Positions 1 through 6,927 of a stretch of 37,086 nt of DNA are shown piece after piece. A model generated the notes under the pieces. The model was not told the DNA's origin. It saw nothing but the letters and a program-made list of their open reading frames with translations, and made no database searches. Positions within the stretch are counted from its first letter, which is position 1. Each line of letters opens with the position of its first letter. The position numbers and the translations under genes were made by a program. The stretch spans positions 1-37,086 of IMG/VR virus record IMGVR_UViG_3300006919_000157. The stretch is one strand, 5' to 3'. Source of the DNA: a virus.

Positions 1-1357
1 TGCCTAAGTTAATCGTCTTCGCCTGTTTGCGATTGATCGACGCCATTTCTGCAACCATCGTATGAAAATCCATATCAGGATCGTGTCTATAAGCATTTAC
101 GAATTCCTCCACGCCCGCCATGCTGATGCCGCGGGACCTGTTATACAGATGAGCGTAGTGAACCAAGATCCGTGGTTCCTGTTGCGAGAAGTCAATGGCC
201 GCCCACTGCTCACCCTCTTCCGGCAGAAACAGACTGCGTATCATCGGGCCCAGTTCAGGGTCGCGGGCCGGGATCTGTTGTAGGTTGGGGTTGGACATTG
301 ATATACGGCCCGATACCGTCCCACCGTCGTCAGATCTAATTTGATTGATGTGCGAGTGGATGCGGCCATCACTGTGGCAATGCTTCATGATGGTGTTGAT
401 AAACGTGCCACTGGTCTTGTTCAGGTTACGCGCCTCCACAATTAGACGTGCTAGCTCGTGGTCGTGGTCCGATAGAAAAGATTTAGTAAAAGATGGAGCG
501 CCTTTCTCAGTTTTGGGATACGGGATATCCAGCGCATCGAATGCTTTAGCAATAGATGCAGCCGCCCATAGCTCTACGTCCATACCCGCCACACGCTTAA
601 TATTTTTTAAAACTTCTTTTTCGCGCTTGATTAATTCGTTGCGAGTACGCTCCACCCGGTCTTGGTCAACGCGAACACCACGCCATGTCATGTCAATCAG
701 GCACGGTAGCAGGTCGAGCTCAAGGTTAGCTATAGGCCAAAGCTCTTCTTTAGTTAGCTGGGTGGATAGATAATTCCAGAGTTCCAGCGTAATTTCAGCG
801 TCGTTCTGAGCATAGGGTCCGACATACATAGCAGGCATCTTCCACATTTCTGCCTTTGGGTCGAGCCCAAACTCTCTGGCGGCGTCCTGTAGAGATTTTT
901 CCTGTTTAACTTTACCCAGCAATTCATAACACAGGCTGTTCAGGCTGTAGCTAAACCTGTTTTCATCAAGTAGAGACGCAACCAGCATTGTGTCGATAAT
1001 GCGGCCGTTTATGGTAAAGCCCATGCGTCGTATCCATCCCGCATCATATTGTGCGTTGTGCATGATCTTGTCGGCTGGGCACTCAAACACTTTCTTGAGC
1101 CACTTATTGACAATGCGCTCATCTAGGTTGCCGCCGCCCAGATGTCGGACAGGTATATAACCCGCCCAGTCTGCTACGGCTACTGCATAGCCCACTACCT
1201 CGCCATCACCCGTCGGCCAGCCGGGGCCGTTAGTCTTGATGTTGGGGTCGCGGGTTTCCACGTCGATGGCGATTTGTTTTGCATCAAAGATGTCTGGTAG
1301 TTCAGCGGGTGGAACCCACTCACTCTTTGGTGCCCACATTGTCATCTGTAAAGACAT
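1..1357 (-). CDS. polA: DNA polymerase I family (family A), partial, truncated by the left edge
   Basis: Phage replicative DNA polymerase with a 3'-5' exonuclease domain and the start of a family A polymerase domain. I translated 452 codons from ATG 1357. Exo I is AIDVET (D32, E34), exo II is HNAQYD and exo III is YAQNDAEIT. Polymerase motif A is DFSQQEPR, and motif B starts at RKQAKTINLG right at the window edge, so motif C and the thumb/palm end are missing here. The start is supported by AGGAG five bases upstream of the ATG. It is the last gene seen in the leftward replication block, behind helicase and primase. The family resembles polymerases of marine podoviruses. HMO-2011-type enzymes are reported to carry a DnaJ-like zinc insert; none is visible in the part present. 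Function is secure, lineage is inferred. Confidence 0.95.
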   Translation of the reverse strand, partial: MSLQMTMWAPKSEWVPPAELPDIFDAKQIAIDVETRDPNIKTNGPGWPTGDGEVVGYAVAVADWAGYIPVRHLGGGNLDERIVNKWLKKVFECPADKIMHNAQYDAGWIRRMGFTINGRIIDTMLVASLLDENRFSYSLNSLCYELLGKVKQEKSLQDAAREFGLDPKAEMWKMPAMYVGPYAQNDAEITLELWNYLSTQLTKEELWPIANLELDLLPCLIDMTWRGVRVDQDRVERTRNELIKREKEVLKNIKRVAGMDVELWAAASIAKAFDALDIPYPKTEKGAPSFTKSFLSDHDHELARLIVEARNLNKTSGTFINTIMKHCHSDGRIHSHINQIRSDDGGTVSGRISMSNPNLQQIPARDPELGPMIRSLFLPEEGEQWAAIDFSQQEPRILVHYAHLYNRSRGISMAGVEEFVNAYRHDPDMDFHTMVAEMASINRKQAKTINLG

Positions 1358-1358
1358 G

Positions 1359-1496
1359 CTATCTCCTGTAGCAGATTGTAATCATTTCGGTGCCCTGCTT
1401 GAGGACAATCCAACCTTGGTCTAGATAAGCGTCAAGCTGTTCCGGTCGTATGAACCGGATGAGCATTTCGGCTTTGCTTTTGCGTCTATTCTTCAC
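1359..1496 (-). CDS. small hypothetical protein, 45 aa, GTG start
   Basis: A short ORF fills the gap between the DUF6378-like gene and DNA polymerase. From GTG 1496 it overlaps the upstream stop by 11 bases and gives 45 residues; from the internal ATG 1466 it gives 35. It ends two bases before the polymerase ATG. The core reads LDQGWIVLKQGTEMITICY, a plausible small beta protein rather than random sequence. The polymerase ribosome-binding site lies in its last codons, which fits translational coupling. I do not recognise a function. Neither start has a well-placed Shine-Dalgarno sequence, so both the gene and its start are uncertain. Confidence 0.45.
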   Translation of the reverse strand: MKNRRKSKAEMLIRFIRPEQLDAYLDQGWIVLKQGTEMITICYRR

Positions 1497-1740
1497 CACC
1501 TAAAGCTCCATACCCGCAGATATCTACCCAGCTATCTTCATGCTCTGGCGTCACTATTAGTCGAGCCAGCTTGACAGCAACCATGCATTGATAGACCTGA
1601 GACACAGATACGTCTTTGTCTAGAAGGACAGACCAGATCTTCGCTATGCGTTCATGGTTTTCGTAAGCGTCGCCATAAGCTTTGGCCCGTGGGCCGTTGA
1701 CTAGGCTCTCTGCCTTGTTAAGTATTTCTTCACGTTTCAT
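1486..1740 (-). CDS. DUF6378-like phage protein, 84 aa
   Basis: Small conserved phage protein of unknown activity. The pattern is typical of the family I recall as DUF6378: an N-terminal helix, then YGDAYENHERIAKIWS, a hydrophobic helix ending in MVAVKLAR, and a C-terminal SWVDICGYGAL motif. The fold is all-helical and reminiscent of MazG-like or dUTPase-like nucleotide enzymes, but the metal-binding EExxE/ExxD pattern is not evident, so I assign no catalysis. The start ATG overlaps the stop of the UvrD-like helicase gene by four bases (ATGA). Its place inside the replication block suggests a nucleotide or replication accessory role, which is inference. Confidence 0.75.
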   Translation of the reverse strand: MKREEILNKAESLVNGPRAKAYGDAYENHERIAKIWSVLLDKDVSVSQVYQCMVAVKLARLIVTPEHEDSWVDICGYGALGGEE

Positions 1741-3275
1741 ATCGGATAAGCCTGTGTACTATCTTGAGGTTCAATTAGAAAAAGATTTTGTTTGGTTCTT
1801 GTTATACCGACATAAAACACCCGGTGCAAATCGTCCGGGCTGGTCTCCGCCGCCTTTACCGCCGCGGGCGATACTCCGGTAAACAGAACCACGTTGTCAG
1901 CCTCACCACCCTTAGATCCGTGGATCGTGGACAGATGTATACGAGGCTCTGCATTGAACTTTTCACCACGACGCAACAGCGCCGTTATGTAGGCGCGGTC
2001 CGCGCTGGGTAATTTGTCCATCGCAGTGTGCCAGATCATGTCTCGGATAGACGTGACCAAATCCACATTTTCTATCAAGCCGTGGTCCGCGATTAGTTCA
2101 TCAAGCGTAACCATCTCATCGTCAGCCAGCGCTGGTAATTTTTTAAATCCACGCTTGACTCTGTCTCCTACTGACATATAACTGTAGACGGTTCGTGCAG
2201 TCCTGCCCGTAACTTGTTTACCCTTTCTAAGCTGCTCCCAGCCATTAACGGCATCACTAAGAGCTTCCGATATGGACCGTCTACCGCGGTAGCTAAACAG
2301 ATGGCCACGGCTTTTTAGTTCTTGCGTGATATCGTTTAGAAAGTATGCGGCTTGGGCTAGCACGAGCCACGAACCCTCCGAATAATTTATCATGCTAGGG
2401 TCAGGTAAGCGCTCAACATGGCCGACATCTTTTTTCGGCAGATACTTCTTCACAACCCGGCGTTCTATTCTGCGGGCTACACGCTCAGCTAGTTTGTGCA
2501 CAGAAGCAGGCACCCGGTAGGATTGCTCTAACACCTCGTAGCCGCCGTTGAGGCCGATAAAGTGTTCGACATCTGCGCCAGCCCAGCGGTAGATGGCTTG
2601 GTCGTCATCGCCCGCCGCATATATCTTTTCTGAGTGTTTTTCTAAAGCATGGGCCACGTCCCATTGCAGGGGTGACAAATCCTGCGCTTCGTCAATGAAG
2701 GTTAAGGCAAGGCGTGGGCAAAACCCCGCAGCCTCTTTTACAAACACTTCCAGCATGTCGGTAAAGTCGTAGACCTCAAATCGGTTCTTATATTCTATCA
2801 GGCTATCCGAAATATATTTTACTTTGTTCCACGGCTCATCAGTACGCATCTGGTCATACTGCTCACGCAGATCCACCTTACGAAGCCTAGCTAGGTTTAT
2901 TATGCTGATGACCGGGTTGTTGTTTTTACTGAGATCGAACACGTCGTCCCCGGTCTGCTCTACGTTTAAATCAAAGCCGAGGGCCGCGCCCAGTTCTTTG
3001 TAGTGCTCGGGCTGCATTACCTGCTCCTGACGTATACCAGATAGGCGCAGGGCAAAGCTGTGCAGGGTCCGGAACCACGGTAGCTGGGACTTGTCTAAAT
3101 GAAACCGGGTGCAAGCCCGTTCTACAGCCTCGTTAGCCGCCTGCCGGGTAAACGCAAAGTAACCTATGTGCGCCGGGTCCACGCCTGCTGACAAAGCTTC
3201 GTCAACCTTGTTGAGTAGCGTAGTGGTCTTACCCGTGCCCGGCGGACCGTAAATGCGAAAGATTTTAGTTTCCAT
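1737..3275 (-). CDS. UvrD/Rep-type superfamily 1 DNA helicase, 512 aa
   Basis: ATP-dependent 3'-5' DNA helicase of the UvrD/PcrA/Rep class, probably for replication or recombination of phage DNA in the cytoplasm. Motifs appear in order: Walker A GPPGTGKTTT near residue 10, motif Ia YFAFTRQAANEA, TLHSF, motif II FIDEAQDLSP, motif III AAGDDDQAIYRWAGAD, motif IV LEQSYRVP, motif V STIHGSKGGEADNV and motif VI VFYVGITRTKQNL. The motif set is complete. At 512 aa it is shorter than cellular UvrD (about 720 aa), with reduced 1B/2B insert domains, as common in phage enzymes. Its ATG overlaps the preceding stop by one base (TAATG). No DnaB-type helicase is in the window, so this enzyme and the SNF2-type protein are the only helicases seen. 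Confidence 0.92.
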   Translation of the reverse strand: METKIFRIYGPPGTGKTTTLLNKVDEALSAGVDPAHIGYFAFTRQAANEAVERACTRFHLDKSQLPWFRTLHSFALRLSGIRQEQVMQPEHYKELGAALGFDLNVEQTGDDVFDLSKNNNPVISIINLARLRKVDLREQYDQMRTDEPWNKVKYISDSLIEYKNRFEVYDFTDMLEVFVKEAAGFCPRLALTFIDEAQDLSPLQWDVAHALEKHSEKIYAAGDDDQAIYRWAGADVEHFIGLNGGYEVLEQSYRVPASVHKLAERVARRIERRVVKKYLPKKDVGHVERLPDPSMINYSEGSWLVLAQAAYFLNDITQELKSRGHLFSYRGRRSISEALSDAVNGWEQLRKGKQVTGRTARTVYSYMSVGDRVKRGFKKLPALADDEMVTLDELIADHGLIENVDLVTSIRDMIWHTAMDKLPSADRAYITALLRRGEKFNAEPRIHLSTIHGSKGGEADNVVLFTGVSPAAVKAAETSPDDLHRVFYVGITRTKQNLFLIEPQDSTQAYPI

Positions 3276-3628
3276 TAGACATCTATTTCATAGCCGAGGT
3301 TATTAATTTTAGATTGTATTTCTCCAGCCGTTACACGCCCTAAGTTTGGTATACGACGAATGTCATTGTGCTTAACGTACTCGACAAATTCAGCTATGGG
3401 CATTGGCGTCAGGTTGTCGTTATACAGGCAGTTGTATGTTTTGCGAGTCCACGGGATATCCTGAACTAGTACGGGTTGTTCAGGAAACCTTATCTCTTGG
3501 CGCTCCTCTATCTCCCTAACTATCTGACGCACTCTTTCGCGGCTAATTTCATGCTTATCTGCAATAGCTTGAAGCGTCCGCTTTTCTAAAACGCGCTCAC
3601 GATAAATACTTTGATTTCTAGTTTCCAT
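3275..3628 (-). CDS. putative transcription regulator: sigma region 4-like HTH plus alpha-CTD-like domain
   Basis: A 117-aa protein (123 aa from an alternative in-frame ATG at 3646). The N-terminal half holds a helix-turn-helix very like sigma-70 region 4.2: LQAIADKHEISRERVRQIV, with the hallmark RERVRQI. The C-terminal half, from about PWTRKTYNCLYND to the end, resembles the C-terminal domain of the RNA polymerase alpha subunit, including the helix-hairpin-helix stretch RRIPNLGRVTAGEI followed by KINNLGYEI. No core-binding sigma region 2 is present, so it is not a full sigma factor. A role in redirecting or modulating host RNA polymerase is inferred from the domains. I prefer ATG 3628, which overlaps the upstream stop by 11 bases; Shine-Dalgarno support is weak for both starts. 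Confidence 0.75.
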   Translation of the reverse strand: METRNQSIYRERVLEKRTLQAIADKHEISRERVRQIVREIEERQEIRFPEQPVLVQDIPWTRKTYNCLYNDNLTPMPIAEFVEYVKHNDIRRIPNLGRVTAGEIQSKINNLGYEIDV

Positions 3629-3869
3629 GTTCTTCGTCCGAAACATCTTCTATGTTGTTCATCAGCTTTAAGAAGACAGGGGTTTCATCCCCAACCCACG
3701 CACCGACTACGTTAAACCACATGTATTCAGCGGCTTCGTCGGGCTCCATTCGATCCCGCTCACATAGTATGGCTACGCACCGGTCAAAATCGTAGGCTAT
3801 GACATCGGGTTGTCCGGCCCGGTGACAGACGCCTATAAATGCATCATTAAATCCATCTGCTTTTAACAT
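3618..3869 (-). CDS. conserved hypothetical phage protein, 83 aa
   Basis: An 83-aa acidic protein between the primase gene and the HTH regulator. It starts at an ATG sharing one base with the primase stop (TAATG). Recognisable phrases are GQPDVIAYDFDRCVAIL, then MEPDEAAEYMWFNVVGAWVG and a final acidic tail. I remember the EAAEYMxFNVVGAxxG segment as recurring in phage proteins of unknown function, but I cannot name a family. No catalytic motif, membrane segment or signal peptide is visible. Position in a tightly coupled replication operon makes it a real gene; function unknown. Confidence 0.7.
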   Translation of the reverse strand: MLKADGFNDAFIGVCHRAGQPDVIAYDFDRCVAILCERDRMEPDEAAEYMWFNVVGAWVGDETPVFLKLMNNIEDVSDEEHGN

Positions 3870-5407
3870 TAGAAGGGTGCCTCCTCTTGTCCTCCAAAGC
3901 TTGGTGCTTTTATCTCAATGTCCATCGTTTCATAAGACGGGATCTTCCATACTCGTACTGATCGGCCTTTTATTTTTAAGACGGTACTTTCCCCGCCCAT
4001 ATCGCGTAAGCGTTGAGCGATTTTGTATGGCTTATACTCAAAGAATTTATTGCGCTTCAGATAAGCTTCAAAATCTTTCATTCGGAAATAAGTCGTGTCC
4101 TGCTCTTCGTCTGTCCACGGGCGCTTTAGTAATATCTCTTCACGGTCTTTAGCCTGTTGCATGTGAGCGCAGAACTCTTCTAAGTAATCATAGAACTGAC
4201 CACTTGTGCTGGCGTCTTCTGCCACGTCTATGACCGCGCTCTCATTGTTCTTCATCTCAGTCATCAGACCGCTGATGCGAATTTCCCACGCCTGCTTACT
4301 TAATGTACGAGGCATAGTGTTAAGCTGCTCCATACAAGCCTTTTGAAACGCGGGCTGACTAAGTAGCGCATCCGTATCTAATTCCAACGGCTCCCCGTTT
4401 ACATCTACAAACCAGACGGGCGGGTTAGAGTTATACTTACGCAAGTTAGCTATGGCTGCGTTTTGTATTAGTGCGCCAATGCCGTGCTTCTTGGTCTGGC
4501 ATAGCTCTTTGTTACAGTGCGCGTTGATGGGCGCATCTGAGCACCTATATGCGTAGTCCTTTTTCTGTAACTGCTTGGCCACGATTGTGACCTCGCTAAA
4601 CGGTAGCGGCGGCTCAAGATACTGCATGTTATATGTCATTATCTCGGTTTCCCAGCTATCCGGGTACGCCTTACGTAGATACACCCCTATGTTGAACAGG
4701 CCGTTGTTGCGGCCGCCCTCACTGATCTTGTTCTTCAGCAAGAACTGCAAGCACGGTGGACCGTCGCGCATAGGGGATGTTTCAGGCTCTTCTGATATTT
4801 GCAGCTTGATCACCTGTTCAGGTGTCTGCTTGTGCGTTTCATATAACTCAAAGAACTCATCAAGCTCGGCGCTTGTGCCATCGTCTTTAATAGCGTAACG
4901 CAGGCCCTCTTCCGCGTTGTAATACGGCAGGTTTAAGAAATTACCTACGTCGTCGCGGTCAAGGTGCAATTTAATTTGTTTTGGAAATATCTCACTGCCA
5001 CCATAGCCAAGCGCGGCAGACATCTGCTTCAATGCATCCTGCATTTCCTTTGCGTCTACCCAGTCCGTGGTAAACAGGAAGCAGTGCGCCCCGCCCGATT
5101 TAGAGCGACAGACAACTAATGGTAGTTTGAGCTTACGGATCTTCTCGACAAGAACCTGATGGTCAAGCGGGTACTGATCAACGTCGATACAGCCCCAGAC
5201 ACACTGGTTGTTTTCGTTGATAGGTATAATACCGATAGCGCGGCCAGTGCCAGCTAGATGCCCTTCCCACAGTTCCGTGGTCCGCGGTTCGCGCACAATG
5301 GATGCCCGCCCGGTGTTCTTCCCGTTAGCCTGCTGTTTTTCAATTTTATATGTGCCATAGGCCAATTGCAGGCCATTAAATATGGCAGAAAACTTATCTA
5401 CAGACAT
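3869..5407 (-). CDS. archaeo-eukaryotic-type (AEP/TOTE-like) DNA primase, 512 aa
   Basis: Likely DNA primase or primase-polymerase starting synthesis for the phage polymerase. The N-terminal region has the AEP pattern: metal-binding GCIDVDQYP near residue 90, CRSKSGGAHCFLF (His motif) and IKLHLDRD further on. It resembles primase domains of TOTE conflict systems and related phage primases. A helical PriCT-like region follows (GGRNNGLFNIGVYLRKAYP), then a possible zinc cluster YRCSDAPINAHCNKELCQTK. No helicase domain is fused. A reading from TTG 5419 would add four residues, but ATG 5407 has GGGGG upstream and gives MSVDKF, so I chose it. The C-terminus ends GGQEEAPF, similar to the acidic -PF tail of SSB proteins and of the neighbouring gene. 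Confidence 0.85.
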   Translation of the reverse strand: MSVDKFSAIFNGLQLAYGTYKIEKQQANGKNTGRASIVREPRTTELWEGHLAGTGRAIGIIPINENNQCVWGCIDVDQYPLDHQVLVEKIRKLKLPLVVCRSKSGGAHCFLFTTDWVDAKEMQDALKQMSAALGYGGSEIFPKQIKLHLDRDDVGNFLNLPYYNAEEGLRYAIKDDGTSAELDEFFELYETHKQTPEQVIKLQISEEPETSPMRDGPPCLQFLLKNKISEGGRNNGLFNIGVYLRKAYPDSWETEIMTYNMQYLEPPLPFSEVTIVAKQLQKKDYAYRCSDAPINAHCNKELCQTKKHGIGALIQNAAIANLRKYNSNPPVWFVDVNGEPLELDTDALLSQPAFQKACMEQLNTMPRTLSKQAWEIRISGLMTEMKNNESAVIDVAEDASTSGQFYDYLEEFCAHMQQAKDREEILLKRPWTDEEQDTTYFRMKDFEAYLKRNKFFEYKPYKIAQRLRDMGGESTVLKIKGRSVRVWKIPSYETMDIEIKAPSFGGQEEAPF

Positions 5408-5414
5408 GGATGCC

Positions 5415-5466
5415 CCCAAAAGAATGGGGTGATGAGATGGTAGCAGCCATCAGTCTCACCACCCCA
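5415..5466 (-). terminator. hairpin with T-rich tail between SSB-like and primase genes
   Basis: The inverted repeat 5425-5440 (TGGGGTGATGAGATGG) pairs with 5447-5466 across a short loop, with a G-A style mismatch and a small bulge. Read on the minus strand, the stem ends in CACCCC and is followed at once by ATTCTTTT. That is the layout of a weak intrinsic terminator or attenuator. It sits after the SSB-like stop and just before the primase ribosome-binding site. Because the operon continues, partial read-through is likely: more SSB than primase. The structure is seen in the sequence; activity is inferred. Confidence 0.5.
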
Positions 5467-5471
5467 ACTGT

Positions 5472-6260
5472 TTAGAACGGTACTTCGTCGGAGAAATCGT
5501 CCCCGCCAGAGTTTTCGTCCTGATGCTTTACGACAACCTCGCCTTCGGTAATGCTCTTAGCAAAATCCTTTGCGCGGTTGTAAAGGCCCAAGTCCTGAAC
5601 AGGACCTACCCGGCTCATTTCCCAGCCGTGCCAGCTACCTTTACTATTCTCCTCGCTGTTAGTCTTGAGGTGGTAAATGTGGCTATAACGTGGCGGGGTG
5701 AACGGACCGTTCTTGCCTTGCATAGTCAAGGAAGAGATCATGCTGTTCCATTTACGTGACTTCTTCAATTGTGTCACCTTCATGGCAATCAGCGCGGACT
5801 CAGCAGATCCGTCATCGTGCAACACGATTACAAAGTGCTGATGCGTCTCTTCGATATACTGACCAGACCCGTCAGCGACATATTCGCGGTTGTCGCTAGG
5901 GTCACGTTGAGTTTCAGGTCTCTTTTCACCCGGCGCATAAATAGCTACCGGGGCACCCGTTCCTTCGCCCAATGGTGCCCATTGGATGAAGCGCCGCTGG
6001 TAGGCTACCGGAATGACGTTGATGCCTTCCTTGCCCTTATAAACGGCCCCTGACACGGTGTTGTAGATGTCACCTTTGCGGGCATCTTCCAGAGTATCTA
6101 GCTCTTTGCTCATACCGCCAAGGATTTTCAGGAAGGGAAGCGCGAGGTCATCCTGACCCATATTTTCAAGGCCGTCTCCAGCGTCAGCCTCAAACATAGT
6201 TGGATCAAACTGAATAATATCAGCGCTTTTCTTTTCAACAATTTCGTTCTTTTCAGCCAT
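5472..6260 (-). CDS. ssb: putative phage single-stranded DNA-binding protein, 262 aa
   Basis: Likely protects single-stranded DNA and organises the phage replisome. Main evidence is the acidic C-terminal tail ending GGDDFSDEVPF, the hallmark of SSB-type proteins used to dock partners, together with a beta-rich middle (GINVIPVAYQRRFIQWAPL, YSHIYHLKTNS) and position next to primase and polymerase. It is not obviously a classical OB-fold bacterial SSB; a gp2.5-like or phage-specific family is more likely. An in-frame reading extends upstream to 6599 but would overlap the next gene by hundreds of bases. ATG 6260 has GGAG eight bases upstream and begins MAEKNEIVEKK, so it is the real start. It lies one base after the upstream stop. 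Confidence 0.72.
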   Translation of the reverse strand: MAEKNEIVEKKSADIIQFDPTMFEADAGDGLENMGQDDLALPFLKILGGMSKELDTLEDARKGDIYNTVSGAVYKGKEGINVIPVAYQRRFIQWAPLGEGTGAPVAIYAPGEKRPETQRDPSDNREYVADGSGQYIEETHQHFVIVLHDDGSAESALIAMKVTQLKKSRKWNSMISSLTMQGKNGPFTPPRYSHIYHLKTNSEENSKGSWHGWEMSRVGPVQDLGLYNRAKDFAKSITEGEVVVKHQDENSGGDDFSDEVPF

Positions 6261-6261
6261 C

Positions 6262-6840
6262 TTATTTGCTCCTTTTGATGATAGCTCGTTGTCCGACATA
6301 GGCTCCGAATAACTCCATTGGGAAGTCGTCACCATTCTCAACACGTTCCTTGACAAAGGCACGAAGCGTCTGTGGATGGATATCCGTCTTTTGCTCCGCA
6401 AAGTAGCCTTCTTTTTCCGCAATGGCTTTGAACGCTGACGCTTTGTCGTCTTCGCCTCGGCCAAACGTACATGCAACCGTGTTTTTGATGATGTCGTCAT
6501 ACCCATTATCCCGTAACCAATCATAAGCTTTCGGTTTATTGTCCACGAGGATGGATGCCCCGTATGTCGGCTTGACTGAGATCTGAGAACCATCATCAAG
6601 CGACATGCTAGTCAAACCGATTTCGGCTAGCATGGTAGGCAAGTCTTCATCAGTCATTTTAAGCAAAGCCTTTTTCTCTGCCTTGAGCTTCTGCTCTAGG
6701 TCAGCGACTTCTGCCTCTTTGTCTCTGATTGCTCTTGCCATTCCGGCGACTGTAGTCAAGTCACCTTGGTCCAGTTTTTCAACTGAGGAAGCTAGGTTGG
6801 ACTCAAAGTCCGCTTCCATTTGGTCAAATATATTGCTCAT
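6262..6840 (-). CDS. conserved phage protein of the replication block, 192 aa
   Basis: First gene of the leftward replication operon. ATG 6840 is chosen because AAGGAG stands six bases upstream; an in-frame GTG at 6882 lies over the promoter and is rejected. The N-terminal half is a predicted coiled coil (ARAIRDKEAEVADLEQKLKA). The C-terminal half has conserved-looking phrases: MSLDDGSQISVKPTYGASI, AYDWLRDNGYDDIIKNTV, IHPQTLRAFVKERVENG, and GAYVGQRAIIKR. I recall this family as widespread in marine and other phages next to SSB-like genes, always without a proven function. Its place and dosage (operon head) suggest an abundant early protein; function not assigned. Confidence 0.8.
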   Translation of the reverse strand: MSNIFDQMEADFESNLASSVEKLDQGDLTTVAGMARAIRDKEAEVADLEQKLKAEKKALLKMTDEDLPTMLAEIGLTSMSLDDGSQISVKPTYGASILVDNKPKAYDWLRDNGYDDIIKNTVACTFGRGEDDKASAFKAIAEKEGYFAEQKTDIHPQTLRAFVKERVENGDDFPMELFGAYVGQRAIIKRSK

Positions 6841-6875
6841 CGCAATCTCCTTTTTTGAAAGACACGTTTCCGGTC

Positions 6876-6905
6876 TTGACACATGCCTATATAATCGTAT
6901 ATAAG
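6876..6905 (+). promoter_or_regulatory. sigma70-like promoter for the SNF2-type helicase gene
   Basis: Plus-strand -35 TTGACA (6876-6881, perfect consensus) followed by overlapping -10 choices: TATATA at 6898-6903 (16-base spacer), ATATAA at 6899-6904 (17) or TATAAG at 6900-6905 (18). The start would fall near 6911, giving a very short leader with AAGGAG at 6915-6920 before the ATG at 6928. Confidence 0.55.
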
Positions 6906-6916
6906 CTCATAGTCAA
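6888..6916 (-). promoter_or_regulatory. sigma70-like promoter for the leftward replication operon
   Basis: Minus-strand -35 TTGACT (6916-6911), a 17-base spacer, then -10 TATATA (6893-6888). A start site near 6881 would leave a leader of about 40 bases before AAGGAG and the ATG at 6840. Spacing is ideal for sigma70. It overlaps the opposite promoter almost completely. Confidence 0.6.
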
Positions 6917-6927
6917 GGAGAAAAGAC

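Noticed and set aside
345-773. 142-aa plus-strand ORF
   Set aside because: It is antisense to clear DNA polymerase sequence with exo and polymerase motifs; its own translation is Ser/Arg-rich without any domain.
3275-3628. Complete sigma factor
   Set aside because: No region 2 sequence or -10-binding aromatic patch exists; only a region 4-like HTH is present.
5472-6599. Longer 375-aa reading of the SSB-like gene
   Set aside because: The extra N-terminal part overlaps the 192-aa gene in another frame, is Arg/Ser-rich shadow sequence, and the internal ATG 6260 has a good GGAG signal.
6262-6882. 206-aa reading from GTG 6882
   Set aside because: This start would lie about at the predicted transcription start; ATG 6840 has AAGGAG at ideal distance.
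6876-6895. TTGACA followed by TATAAT at 6890-6895 as a promoter
   Set aside because: The spacer would be only eight bases; the choices with 16-18 bases downstream are realistic.
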